Positions 46,905 through 54,493 of a stretch of DNA of 64,000 nt are shown here, one piece after another. Numbering within the stretch: the first letter of the stretch is position 1; each line of letters begins with the position of its first letter. The stretch lies in NCBI GenBank assembly GCA_965205255.1, contig OZ242051.1:1922001-1986000 (forward strand), given 5' to 3'. Position numbers and translations under genes: made by a program. A model generated the notes under the pieces. That model had not been told where the DNA came from. It made no database searches and saw nothing but the letters and a program-made list of their open reading frames with translations. Source of the stretch: G965205255 sp965205255 (GTDB taxonomy: Bacteria > Pseudomonadota > Gammaproteobacteria > Pseudomonadales > Endozoicomonadaceae).

Positions 46905-47035
46905 AATAGAAGCATGGTATGATGCAGTTTTCGGATTTTTGTTGTTTCAGCGCCTTGTCTGCTCCCCGGCATTTCCTGCCGCAATGACGAGCATGAGTGA
47001 TGAACTGACGAAGAAGAAAACAACCGTTGCAGCAT
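46905..47035 (-). pseudogene. Degenerate sixth VgrG-tail gene closing the array
   Basis: From ATG 47035 the frame reads MLQRLFSSSSVHHS, the same start as the five intact tail genes. It then diverges (an extra codon, then CSSLRQEMPGS) and stops early, without the GDKT/GN/WQ region. It therefore marks where the tandem array has decayed next to tssJ. Confidence 0.7.
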
Positions 47036-47049
47036 ACCTATTATGCCAC

Positions 47050-48261
47050 CTATTCCCTTGGCTGAATAGGTGTTAACGGAACACTTTTGTCTTTGCGGAA
47101 ATCTTTTACCGGCTCAATGCCTTTTTCCGTTAAAATTTCATGCATCTGCTCTTCAAAGGTTTTACCCATCTCAAAGCCTTTATCTAAACGGGCATTGAGT
47201 GCGGTGAGTTCTTTTGACGGTTTTTTCCATTCGCTCTCAGGTATCGGTTTGGCCCACTCCCAAAACTCAGCGGGCAGACGAGCGTTTATTTTTCGATAAG
47301 TTTGGTCCTGTAATTTATAGGCTTTTTCAGTAGTGTCAGGGTCTGCTGCTTCATAGTAGGGATTAGGTGATTTTTTTCCTTTGATATGTTCCTGGTAATA
47401 CTTGTAGGTGAATGTATTTTCGTGGAGTAGAATAGGTTTATTCATTTGGTCAAAAAATTCTTTTTTCAAAAAAATTTTTGGCGATTGACTTCGGCTATAA
47501 GTCCCAATGGATTCGTACTCCATAAACGCACGTATTATATTCCAGCCCTGAATTGTATCATCCATCAGCTCTTTCTTATCGTTATCGGGAAAGGCTTCAC
47601 CTTTAGCTACTGAGTATTTTATTTTTTCTTTGTTGGCAGGATTTGGCATGCAAACAAAAAGAATAAAATATTTAACTTTTGCCGCACTTTCTTTAAATAG
47701 AGGGGTAAACTTCCTAGGATCGGCCTGTATCGTTGTACCAAAGGCAACCACCTCTTCCCAGGGGCAATATTCTACCTTTAATGGTCCGTTTTTCTTATTT
47801 GAGGTAGGCACAGTAAAGGCGACTTCGCGCCGTTGACGATGAAAAAACACCCAGCGTCCCTGCTGATGCTCACTCTGTATTTTTTTAAGAAGCAGCGACA
47901 TGCCGATAAACATGAGTGCAGAATGTACAAAGGCCTGCCACATAAAGGCTTTTACGACCACACAGATAAAAAGACCAATTCCCAGCCAGATGATCGTGGC
48001 CCAGAAACGCCAACGCAGATCACTGATGTAACCAGAGGCTGTCGATTTTAATGCTGGAAAGCGGGCGACGGCCTCATTAACCTGGCTTGCACCGGTAATA
48101 GCCCCCCCGGCTTTGTCTGTTTCAGGCAGACATTTGGCGGGAAGTGGGGAGAGAGTTATTGCCTCTTTTTGCTTTCCGTTGAGAGAAGCGTACGTGCTTG
48201 TGCCTAACGCTTTATATGTTTTACCAGCAAGAGAATCTTTTCTCATTGGTTGTGTGCTCAT
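47050..48261 (-). CDS. DUF6708-like two-helix membrane protein, putative immunity (copy F)
   Basis: The 403-aa protein has a variable N-terminus (~1-35), the common block LSPLPAKCLPET, two hydrophobic helices (~84-105 and ~107-122), and a cytoplasmic part. That part has GRWVFFHRQRREVAFT, VEYCPWEEVVAFGT and a C-terminal FWEWAKPIPESEW region. This is the last copy. Its N-terminus (MSTQPMRKDSLAGKTYKA) is distinct and its ending lacks the EEVA of the other copies. DUF6708 membership is from memory. The immunity role is inferred from position after the effector and from amplification. Confidence 0.6.
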   Translation of the reverse strand: MSTQPMRKDSLAGKTYKALGTSTYASLNGKQKEAITLSPLPAKCLPETDKAGGAITGASQVNEAVARFPALKSTASGYISDLRWRFWATIIWLGIGLFICVVVKAFMWQAFVHSALMFIGMSLLLKKIQSEHQQGRWVFFHRQRREVAFTVPTSNKKNGPLKVEYCPWEEVVAFGTTIQADPRKFTPLFKESAAKVKYFILFVCMPNPANKEKIKYSVAKGEAFPDNDKKELMDDTIQGWNIIRAFMEYESIGTYSRSQSPKIFLKKEFFDQMNKPILLHENTFTYKYYQEHIKGKKSPNPYYEAADPDTTEKAYKLQDQTYRKINARLPAEFWEWAKPIPESEWKKPSKELTALNARLDKGFEMGKTFEEQMHEILTEKGIEPVKDFRKDKSVPLTPIQPRE

Positions 48262-48264
48262 TCT

Positions 48265-48528
48265 TTACACCTCTATCGCGGGTAATGACGGCAGGCTCTG
48301 CCAGGCCAGCGCACTGCTTTCGGGCTTTAGTGCCTCAGTATCTTCATCACTCATGGCAGCTTGTTCACCTTGCTGGCCCTGTTGTATTTGCCAGACGGTT
48401 ACCTTATTGCCCGACAGGGTTTTGTCTCCGTCTTTTTCTGTGACAAAGCCGTGCACATTCGTTGTCATGCTGTCAGGAAATGACGAATGAGCGTGGTGAA
48501 CTGACGAAGAAAACAACCGTTGCAGCAT
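48265..48528 (-). CDS. Orphan VgrG-effector C-terminal tail protein (tail 5)
   Basis: The 87-aa protein consists of a shared ~25-aa leader (MLQRLFSSSVHHAHS) plus a ~60-aa segment homologous to the end of the VgrG fusion: HGFVTEK, GDKTLSGNKVTVWQ, EDTEALKP and ALAWQSLP. The VgrG end reads KGFIPQQ, GDKTVTGNQVSIWQ, EKAEGITP and AINWHNLP. This copy lacks the one-residue insertion seen in the other tails and is closest to the VgrG wording GDKT. The stop is 3 bp before the next immunity gene. Confidence 0.7.
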   Translation of the reverse strand: MLQRLFSSSVHHAHSSFPDSMTTNVHGFVTEKDGDKTLSGNKVTVWQIQQGQQGEQAAMSDEDTEALKPESSALAWQSLPSLPAIEV

Positions 48529-48533
48529 ATCGT

Positions 48534-49754
48534 CTATGCCACCTCTTCTTTTGGCTGAATAGGCGTTAGAGGAACGCTTTTGTCTTTGCGGAAATCTTTT
48601 ACCGGCTCAATGCCTTGTTCCGTTAATATTTCATGCATCTGCTCTTCAAAGGTTTTACCTTGTGCAAAGCCTTTATCTAAACGAGCGTTAAGCTCGGTGA
48701 GTTCTTTTGACGGTTTTTTCCACTCACTTTCAGGTATCGGTTTGGCCCACTCCCAAAACTCAGCGGGCAGACGAGCGTTTATTTTTCGATAAGTTTGGTC
48801 CTGTAATTTATAGGCTTTTTCAGTAGTGTCAGGGTCTGCTGCTTCATAGTAGGGATTAGGTGATTTTTTTCCTTTGATATGTTCCTGGTAATACTTGTAG
48901 GTGAATGTATTTTCGTGGAGTAGAATAGGTTTATTCATTTGGTCAAAAAATTCTTCTTTCAAAAGAATTTTTGGCGATTGACTTCGGCTATAAGTCCCAA
49001 TGGATTCGTACTCCATAAACGCACGTATTATATTCCAGCCCTGAATTGTATCATCCATCAGCTCTTTCTTATCGTTATCAGGTAAGGCATCACCTTGAGC
49101 TACTGAGTATTTTATTTTTTCTTTGTTGGCAGGATTTGGCATGCAAACATAAAGAATAAAATATTTAACTTTTGCCGCACTTTCTTTCAATAGAGGGGTA
49201 AACTTCCTAGGATCGGCCTGTATCGTTGTACCAAAGGCAACCACCTCTTCCCAGGGGCAATATTCTACCTTTAATGGTCCGTTTTTCTTATTTGAGGTAG
49301 GCACAGTAAAGGCGACTTCGCGCCGTTGACGATGAAAAAATACCCAGCGTCCCTGCTGATGCTCACTCTGTATTTTTTTAAGAAGCAGCGACATGCCGAT
49401 AAACATGAGTGCAGGAATTACAAACGCTATCCACATAAAGGTTTTTACCACCAGGCAGATAAAAATACCAATTACCAGCCAGATGATCGTGGCCCAGGAG
49501 CGCCAGCGTTGCGAGCTGGTATATTCAGACACATTCGACTTCAAGCGTGGAAAGCGGGCGACGGCCTCATTAACCTGGCTTGCACCGGTAATAGCCCCAC
49601 CGGCTTTGCCTGTTTCGGGCAGGCATTTTGCGGGAAGGGGGGAAAGCACAAGTGTTTCTCTTTGCCTGCCCTTTGGGCAGGCATAGGCTGATGTACCCAT
49701 CGGTTCATATGTTTTGCCTGCCATAGAATCTTTTTTCAGTGGTTGCTTACTCAT
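48534..49754 (-). CDS. DUF6708-like two-helix membrane protein, putative immunity (copy E)
   Basis: The 406-aa protein is almost identical to copy D. I see differences only in the last quarter, where this copy has ELTELNARLDKGFAQGK and ILTEQG, and D has ELTALNARLDKGFEMGK and ILTEKG. The N-terminal type is MSKQPLKKDSMAGKTYEP. Near identity points to very recent duplication or gene conversion. Coupled to the tail gene on each side. Confidence 0.6.
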   Translation of the reverse strand: MSKQPLKKDSMAGKTYEPMGTSAYACPKGRQRETLVLSPLPAKCLPETGKAGGAITGASQVNEAVARFPRLKSNVSEYTSSQRWRSWATIIWLVIGIFICLVVKTFMWIAFVIPALMFIGMSLLLKKIQSEHQQGRWVFFHRQRREVAFTVPTSNKKNGPLKVEYCPWEEVVAFGTTIQADPRKFTPLLKESAAKVKYFILYVCMPNPANKEKIKYSVAQGDALPDNDKKELMDDTIQGWNIIRAFMEYESIGTYSRSQSPKILLKEEFFDQMNKPILLHENTFTYKYYQEHIKGKKSPNPYYEAADPDTTEKAYKLQDQTYRKINARLPAEFWEWAKPIPESEWKKPSKELTELNARLDKGFAQGKTFEEQMHEILTEQGIEPVKDFRKDKSVPLTPIQPKEEVA

Positions 49755-49757
49755 TTC

Positions 49758-50024
49758 CTATACCTCTGTCGCAGGTAATAATGGCAGGCTCTGCCAGGCC
49801 AGCGCACTGCTTTCGGGTTTTAGTGCCTCAGTATCTTCATCACTCATGGCGGCCTGTACCCCTTGTTGGCCTTGTTGTATTTGCCAGACGGTGGTTTGGT
49901 TTCCGGACAAAGAATTGCCTTCTTTATCTTTTTCTGTGACAAAGCCGTGCACATTCGTTGTCATGCTGTCAGGAAATGACGAATGAGCGTGGTGAACTGA
50001 CGAAGAAAACAACCGTTGCAGCAT
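49758..50024 (-). CDS. Orphan VgrG-effector C-terminal tail protein (tail 4)
   Basis: The 88-aa protein is identical in sequence to tail 3. It has KEGNSLSGNQTTVWQ where tail 5 has GDKTLSGNKVTVWQ. Its start lies 5 bp after the preceding immunity stop; the ribosome site is formed by the end of that gene (gaagaggtggca). Confidence 0.7.
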   Translation of the reverse strand: MLQRLFSSSVHHAHSSFPDSMTTNVHGFVTEKDKEGNSLSGNQTTVWQIQQGQQGVQAAMSDEDTEALKPESSALAWQSLPLLPATEV

Positions 50025-50029
50025 ATCGT

Positions 50030-51250
50030 CTATGCCACCTCTTCTTTTGGCTGAATAGGCGTTAGAGGAACGCTTTTGTCTTTACGGAAATCTTTGACCG
50101 GCTCAATGCCCTTTTCCGTTAAAATTTCATGCATCTGCTCTTCAAAGGTTTTACCCATCTCAAAGCCTTTATCTAAACGGGCATTGAGTGCGGTGAGTTC
50201 TTTTGACGGTTTTTTCCACTCACTTTCAGGTATCGGTTTGGCCCACTCCCAAAACTCAGCGGGCAGACGAGCGTTTATTTTTCGATAAGTTTGGTCCTGT
50301 AATTTATAGGCTTTTTCAGTAGTGTCAGGGTCTGCTGCTTCATAGTAGGGATTAGGTGATTTTTTTCCTTTGATATGTTCCTGGTAATACTTGTAGGTGA
50401 ATGTATTTTCGTGGAGTAGAATAGGTTTATTCATTTGGTCAAAAAATTCTTCTTTCAAAAGAATTTTTGGCGATTGACTTCGGCTATAAGTCCCAATGGA
50501 TTCGTACTCCATAAACGCACGTATTATATTCCAGCCCTGAATTGTATCATCCATCAGCTCTTTCTTATCGTTATCAGGTAAGGCATCACCTTGAGCTACT
50601 GAGTATTTTATTTTTTCTTTGTTGGCAGGATTTGGCATGCAAACATAAAGAATAAAATATTTAACTTTTGCCGCACTTTCTTTCAATAGAGGGGTAAACT
50701 TCCTAGGATCGGCCTGTATCGTTGTACCAAAGGCAACCACCTCTTCCCAGGGGCAATATTCTACCTTTAATGGTCCGTTTTTCTTATTTGAGGTAGGCAC
50801 AGTAAAGGCGACTTCGCGCCGTTGACGATGAAAAAATACCCAGCGTCCCTGCTGATGCTCACTCTGTATTTTTTTAAGAAGCAGCGACATGCCGATAAAC
50901 ATGAGTGCAGGAATTACAAACGCTATCCACATAAAGGTTTTTACCACCAGGCAGATAAAAATACCAATTACCAGCCAGATGATCGTGGCCCAGGAGCGCC
51001 AGCGTTGCGAGCTGGTATATTCAGACACATTCGACTTCAAGCGTGGAAAGCGGGCGACGGCCTCATTAACCTGGCTTGCACCGGTAATAGCCCCACCGGC
51101 TTTGCCTGTTTCGGGCAGGCATTTTGCGGGAAGGGGGGAAAGCACAAGTGTTTCTCTTTGCCTGCCCTTTGGGCAGGCATAGGCTGATGTACCCATCGGT
51201 TCATATGTTTTGCCTGCCATAGAATCTTTTTTCAGTGGTTGCTTACTCAT
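50030..51250 (-). CDS. DUF6708-like two-helix membrane protein, putative immunity (copy D)
   Basis: The 406-aa protein has the same layout as the other copies and is the near-twin of copy E. Its C-terminal stretch (DKGFEMGKTFEEQM, ILTEKG) instead resembles copy F. It is therefore a mosaic, consistent with exchange between units of the array. Confidence 0.6.
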   Translation of the reverse strand: MSKQPLKKDSMAGKTYEPMGTSAYACPKGRQRETLVLSPLPAKCLPETGKAGGAITGASQVNEAVARFPRLKSNVSEYTSSQRWRSWATIIWLVIGIFICLVVKTFMWIAFVIPALMFIGMSLLLKKIQSEHQQGRWVFFHRQRREVAFTVPTSNKKNGPLKVEYCPWEEVVAFGTTIQADPRKFTPLLKESAAKVKYFILYVCMPNPANKEKIKYSVAQGDALPDNDKKELMDDTIQGWNIIRAFMEYESIGTYSRSQSPKILLKEEFFDQMNKPILLHENTFTYKYYQEHIKGKKSPNPYYEAADPDTTEKAYKLQDQTYRKINARLPAEFWEWAKPIPESEWKKPSKELTALNARLDKGFEMGKTFEEQMHEILTEKGIEPVKDFRKDKSVPLTPIQPKEEVA

Positions 51251-51253
51251 TTC

Positions 51254-51520
51254 CTATACCTCTGTCGCAGGTAATAATGGCAGGCTCTGCCAGGCCAGCG
51301 CACTGCTTTCGGGTTTTAGTGCCTCAGTATCTTCATCACTCATGGCGGCCTGTACCCCTTGTTGGCCTTGTTGTATTTGCCAGACGGTGGTTTGGTTTCC
51401 GGACAAAGAATTGCCTTCTTTATCTTTTTCTGTGACAAAGCCGTGCACATTCGTTGTCATGCTGTCAGGAAATGACGAATGAGCGTGGTGAACTGACGAA
51501 GAAAACAACCGTTGCAGCAT
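51254..51520 (-). CDS. Orphan VgrG-effector C-terminal tail protein (tail 3)
   Basis: The 88-aa protein is identical to tail 4 (ending LPLLPATEV). The same leader and the same VgrG-homologous segment are present. Its stop is followed 3 bp later by the copy D start, and the last codons (gaggtatag-type) supply the ribosome site for that gene. Confidence 0.7.
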   Translation of the reverse strand: MLQRLFSSSVHHAHSSFPDSMTTNVHGFVTEKDKEGNSLSGNQTTVWQIQQGQQGVQAAMSDEDTEALKPESSALAWQSLPLLPATEV

Positions 51521-51525
51521 ATCGT

Positions 51526-52734
51526 CTATGCCACCTCTTCTTTTGGCTGAATAGGCGTTAGAGGAACGCTTTTGTCTTTGCGGAAATCGTTGACCGGCTC
51601 AATGCCCTGTTCCGTTAATATTTCATGCATCTGCTCTTCAAAGGTTTTACCCATCGCAAAGCCTTTATCTAAACGAGCGTTCAGCTCGGTGAGTTCTTTT
51701 GACGGTTTTTTCCACTCGCTTTCAGGTATCGGTTTGGCCCACTCCCAAAACTCAGCGGGCAGACGAGCGTTTATTTTTCGATAAGTTTGGTCCTGTAATT
51801 TATAGGCTTTTTCAGTAGTGTCAGGGTCTGCTGCTTCATAGTAGGGATTAGGTGATTTTTTTCCTTTGATATGTTGCTGGTAATACTTGTAGGTGAATGT
51901 ATTTTCGTGGAGTAGAATAGGTTTATTCATTTGGTCAAAAAATTCTTTTTTCAAAATAATTTTTGGCGATTGACTTCGGCTATAAGTACCAATGGATTCG
52001 TACTCCATAAACGCACGTATTATATTCCAGCCCTGAATTGTATCATCCATCAGCTCTTTCTTATCGTTATCAGGTAAGACTTCACCTTGAGCTACTGAGT
52101 ATTTTATTTTTTCTTTGTTGGCAGGATTTGGCATGCAAACATAAAGAATAAAATATTTAAATTTTGCCGCACTTTCTTTAAATAGAGGGGCAAACTTCCT
52201 AGGATCGGCCTGTGTCGTTGTACCAAAGGCAACCACCTCTTCCCAGGGGCAATATTCTACCTTTAATGGTCCGTTTTTCTTATTTGAGGTAGGCACAGTA
52301 AAGGCGACTTCGCGCCGTTGACGATGAAAAAACACCCAGCGTCCCTGCTGATGCTCACTCTGTATTTTTTTAAGAAGCAGCGACATGCCGATAAACATGA
52401 GTGCAGGAATTACAAACGCTATCCACATAAAGGTTTTTACCACCAGGCAGATAAAAATACCAATTACCAGCCAGATGATCGTGGCCCAGGAGCGCCAGAG
52501 TTGCGAGCTGGTATATTCAGACACATTCGACTTCAAGCGTGGAAAGCGGGCGACGGCCTCATTAACCTGGCTTGCACCGATAATAGCCCCACCGGCTTTG
52601 TCTGTTTCTGGCAGGCATTTTGCGGGAAGGGGGGAAAGAGTCATAAGCTCTGAGCCTCCACCATACTGACAGGTGCCTGCTAACTCGCAGTCCATACCTG
52701 ACATTGCGTCTTTTTTTAACGATTGTTTACTCAT
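51526..52734 (-). CDS. DUF6708-like two-helix membrane protein, putative immunity (copy C)
   Basis: The 402-aa protein has the second N-terminal type (MSKQSLKKDAMSGMDCEL, then CQYGGGSELMTLSP), shared with copy B. Its membrane region (IFICLVVKTFMWIAF) matches copies D/E. Small changes such as KFAPLFKESAAKFKY and ILKKEFFDQ distinguish it. It is another mosaic member. Confidence 0.6.
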   Translation of the reverse strand: MSKQSLKKDAMSGMDCELAGTCQYGGGSELMTLSPLPAKCLPETDKAGGAIIGASQVNEAVARFPRLKSNVSEYTSSQLWRSWATIIWLVIGIFICLVVKTFMWIAFVIPALMFIGMSLLLKKIQSEHQQGRWVFFHRQRREVAFTVPTSNKKNGPLKVEYCPWEEVVAFGTTTQADPRKFAPLFKESAAKFKYFILYVCMPNPANKEKIKYSVAQGEVLPDNDKKELMDDTIQGWNIIRAFMEYESIGTYSRSQSPKIILKKEFFDQMNKPILLHENTFTYKYYQQHIKGKKSPNPYYEAADPDTTEKAYKLQDQTYRKINARLPAEFWEWAKPIPESEWKKPSKELTELNARLDKGFAMGKTFEEQMHEILTEQGIEPVNDFRKDKSVPLTPIQPKEEVA

Positions 52735-52737
52735 GTT

Positions 52738-53004
52738 CTATACCTCTAACGCAGGTAATAATGGCAGGCTCTGCCAGGCCAGCGCACTGCTTTCGGGCTT
52801 TAGTGCCTCAGTATCTTCATCACTCATGGCGGCCTGTACCCCTTGTTGGCCTTGTTGTATTTGCCAGACGGTGGTTTGGTTTCCGGACAAAGAATTGCCT
52901 TCTTTATCTTTTTCTGTGACAAAGCCGTGCACATTCGTTGTCATGCTGTCAGGAAATGATGAATGAGTGTGATGAACTGACGAAGAAAACAACCGTTGCA
53001 GCAT
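52738..53004 (-). CDS. Orphan VgrG-effector C-terminal tail protein (tail 2)
   Basis: The 88-aa protein reads HHTHSS in the leader and LPLLPALEV at the end, otherwise matching tails 3 and 4. It conserves the GN, WQ and LAW positions shared with the VgrG C-terminus. Confidence 0.7.
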   Translation of the reverse strand: MLQRLFSSSVHHTHSSFPDSMTTNVHGFVTEKDKEGNSLSGNQTTVWQIQQGQQGVQAAMSDEDTEALKPESSALAWQSLPLLPALEV

Positions 53005-53009
53005 ATCGT

Positions 53010-54218
53010 CTATGCCACCTCTTCTTTTGGCTGAATAGGCGTTAGAGGAACGCTTTTGTCTTTGCGGAAATCGTTGACCGGCTCAATGCCCTGTTCCGTT
53101 AATATTTCATGCATCTGCTCTTCAAAGGTTTTACCCATCGCAAAGCCTTTATCCAAACGGGCATTGAGTGCGGTGAGTTCGGCAGAGGGTTTTTTCCATT
53201 CGCTTTCAGGTATAGGTTTGGCCCACTCCCAAAACTCAGCGGGCAGACGAGCGTTTATTTTTCGATAAGTTTTGTCCTGTAATTTATAGGCTTTTTCAGT
53301 AGTGTCAGGGTCTGCTGCTTCATAGTAGGGATTAGGTGATTTTTTTCCTTTGATATGTTCCTGGTAATACTTGTAGGTGAATGTATTTTCGTGGAGTAGA
53401 ATAGGTTTATTCATTTGGTCAAAAAATTCTTTTTTCAAAAAAATTTTTGGCGATTGACTTCGGCTATAAGTACCAATGGATTCGTACTCCATAAACGCAC
53501 GTATTATATTCCAGCCCTGAATTGTATCATCCATCAGCTCTTTCTTATCGTTATCAGGTAAGGCTTCACCTTTAGCTACTGAGTATTTTATTTTTTCTTT
53601 GTTGGCAGGATTTGGCATGCAAACATAAAGAATAAAATATTTAACTTTTGCCGCACTTTCTTTAAATAGATAGGTAAACTTCCTAGGATCGGCCTGTGTC
53701 GTTGTACCAAAGGCAACCACCTCTTCCCAGGGGCAATATTCTACCTTTAATGGTCCGTTTTTCTTATTTGAGGTAGGCACAGTAAAGGCGACTTCGCGAC
53801 GTTGACGATGAAAAAACACCCAGCGTCCCTGCTGATGCTCACTCTGTGTTTTTTTAAGAAGCAGCGACATGCCGATAAACATGAGTGCAGGAATTACAAA
53901 GGCCCTCCACATAAAGGCTTTTACGACCAGACAGAGAAAAAGACCGAACCCCAGCCAGATGATCGTGGCCCAGAAACGCCAACGCAGATAACTGATGTAA
54001 CCAGAGGCTGTCGATTTTAATGCTGGAAAGCGGGCGACGGCCTCATTAACCTGGCTTGCACCGGTAATAGCCCCACCGGCTTTGTCTGTTTCTGGCAGGC
54101 ATTTTGCGGGAAGGGGGGAAAGAGTCATAAGCTCTGAGCCTCCACCATACTGACAGGTGCCTGCTAACTCGCAGTCCATACCTGACATTGCGTCTTTTTT
54201 TAACGATTGTTTACTCAT
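53010..54218 (-). CDS. DUF6708-like two-helix membrane protein, putative immunity (copy B)
   Basis: The 402-aa protein shares its N-terminal type with copy C. Its central part (ALKSTASGYISYLRWRFWAT) resembles copy F, and its C-terminal part has KKPSAELTALNARLDKGF, as in copy A. The helices (LWRFWATIIWLGFGLFLCLV region) are conserved. It lies between tails 1 and 2 with coupled starts. Confidence 0.6.
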   Translation of the reverse strand: MSKQSLKKDAMSGMDCELAGTCQYGGGSELMTLSPLPAKCLPETDKAGGAITGASQVNEAVARFPALKSTASGYISYLRWRFWATIIWLGFGLFLCLVVKAFMWRAFVIPALMFIGMSLLLKKTQSEHQQGRWVFFHRQRREVAFTVPTSNKKNGPLKVEYCPWEEVVAFGTTTQADPRKFTYLFKESAAKVKYFILYVCMPNPANKEKIKYSVAKGEALPDNDKKELMDDTIQGWNIIRAFMEYESIGTYSRSQSPKIFLKKEFFDQMNKPILLHENTFTYKYYQEHIKGKKSPNPYYEAADPDTTEKAYKLQDKTYRKINARLPAEFWEWAKPIPESEWKKPSAELTALNARLDKGFAMGKTFEEQMHEILTEQGIEPVNDFRKDKSVPLTPIQPKEEVA

Positions 54219-54221
54219 GCT

Positions 54222-54488
54222 CTATACCTCTAACGCAGGTAATAATGGCAGGCTCTGCCTGGCCAGCGCACTTCTTTTGGGCTTTAGTGCCTCAGTATCT
54301 TCATCACTCATGGCAGCTTGTTCACCTTGCTGGCCCTGTTGTATTTGCCAGACGGTGGTTTGGTTTCCGGACAAAGAATTGCCTTCTTTATCTTTTTCTG
54401 TGACAAAGCCGTGCACATTCGTTGTCATGCTGTCAGGAAATGATGAATGAGTGTGATGAACTGACGAAGAAAACAACCGTTGCAGCAT
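54222..54488 (-). CDS. Orphan VgrG-effector C-terminal tail protein (tail 1)
   Basis: The 88-aa protein is the tail closest to vgrG. It has GEQAAMSDEDTEALKPKR and SALARQSLP, replacing the W of ALAWQSLP seen in the others. The leader is MLQRLFSSSVHHTHSS. It sits directly after immunity copy A. Confidence 0.7.
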   Translation of the reverse strand: MLQRLFSSSVHHTHSSFPDSMTTNVHGFVTEKDKEGNSLSGNQTTVWQIQQGQQGEQAAMSDEDTEALKPKRSALARQSLPLLPALEV

Positions 54489-54493
54489 ATCGT

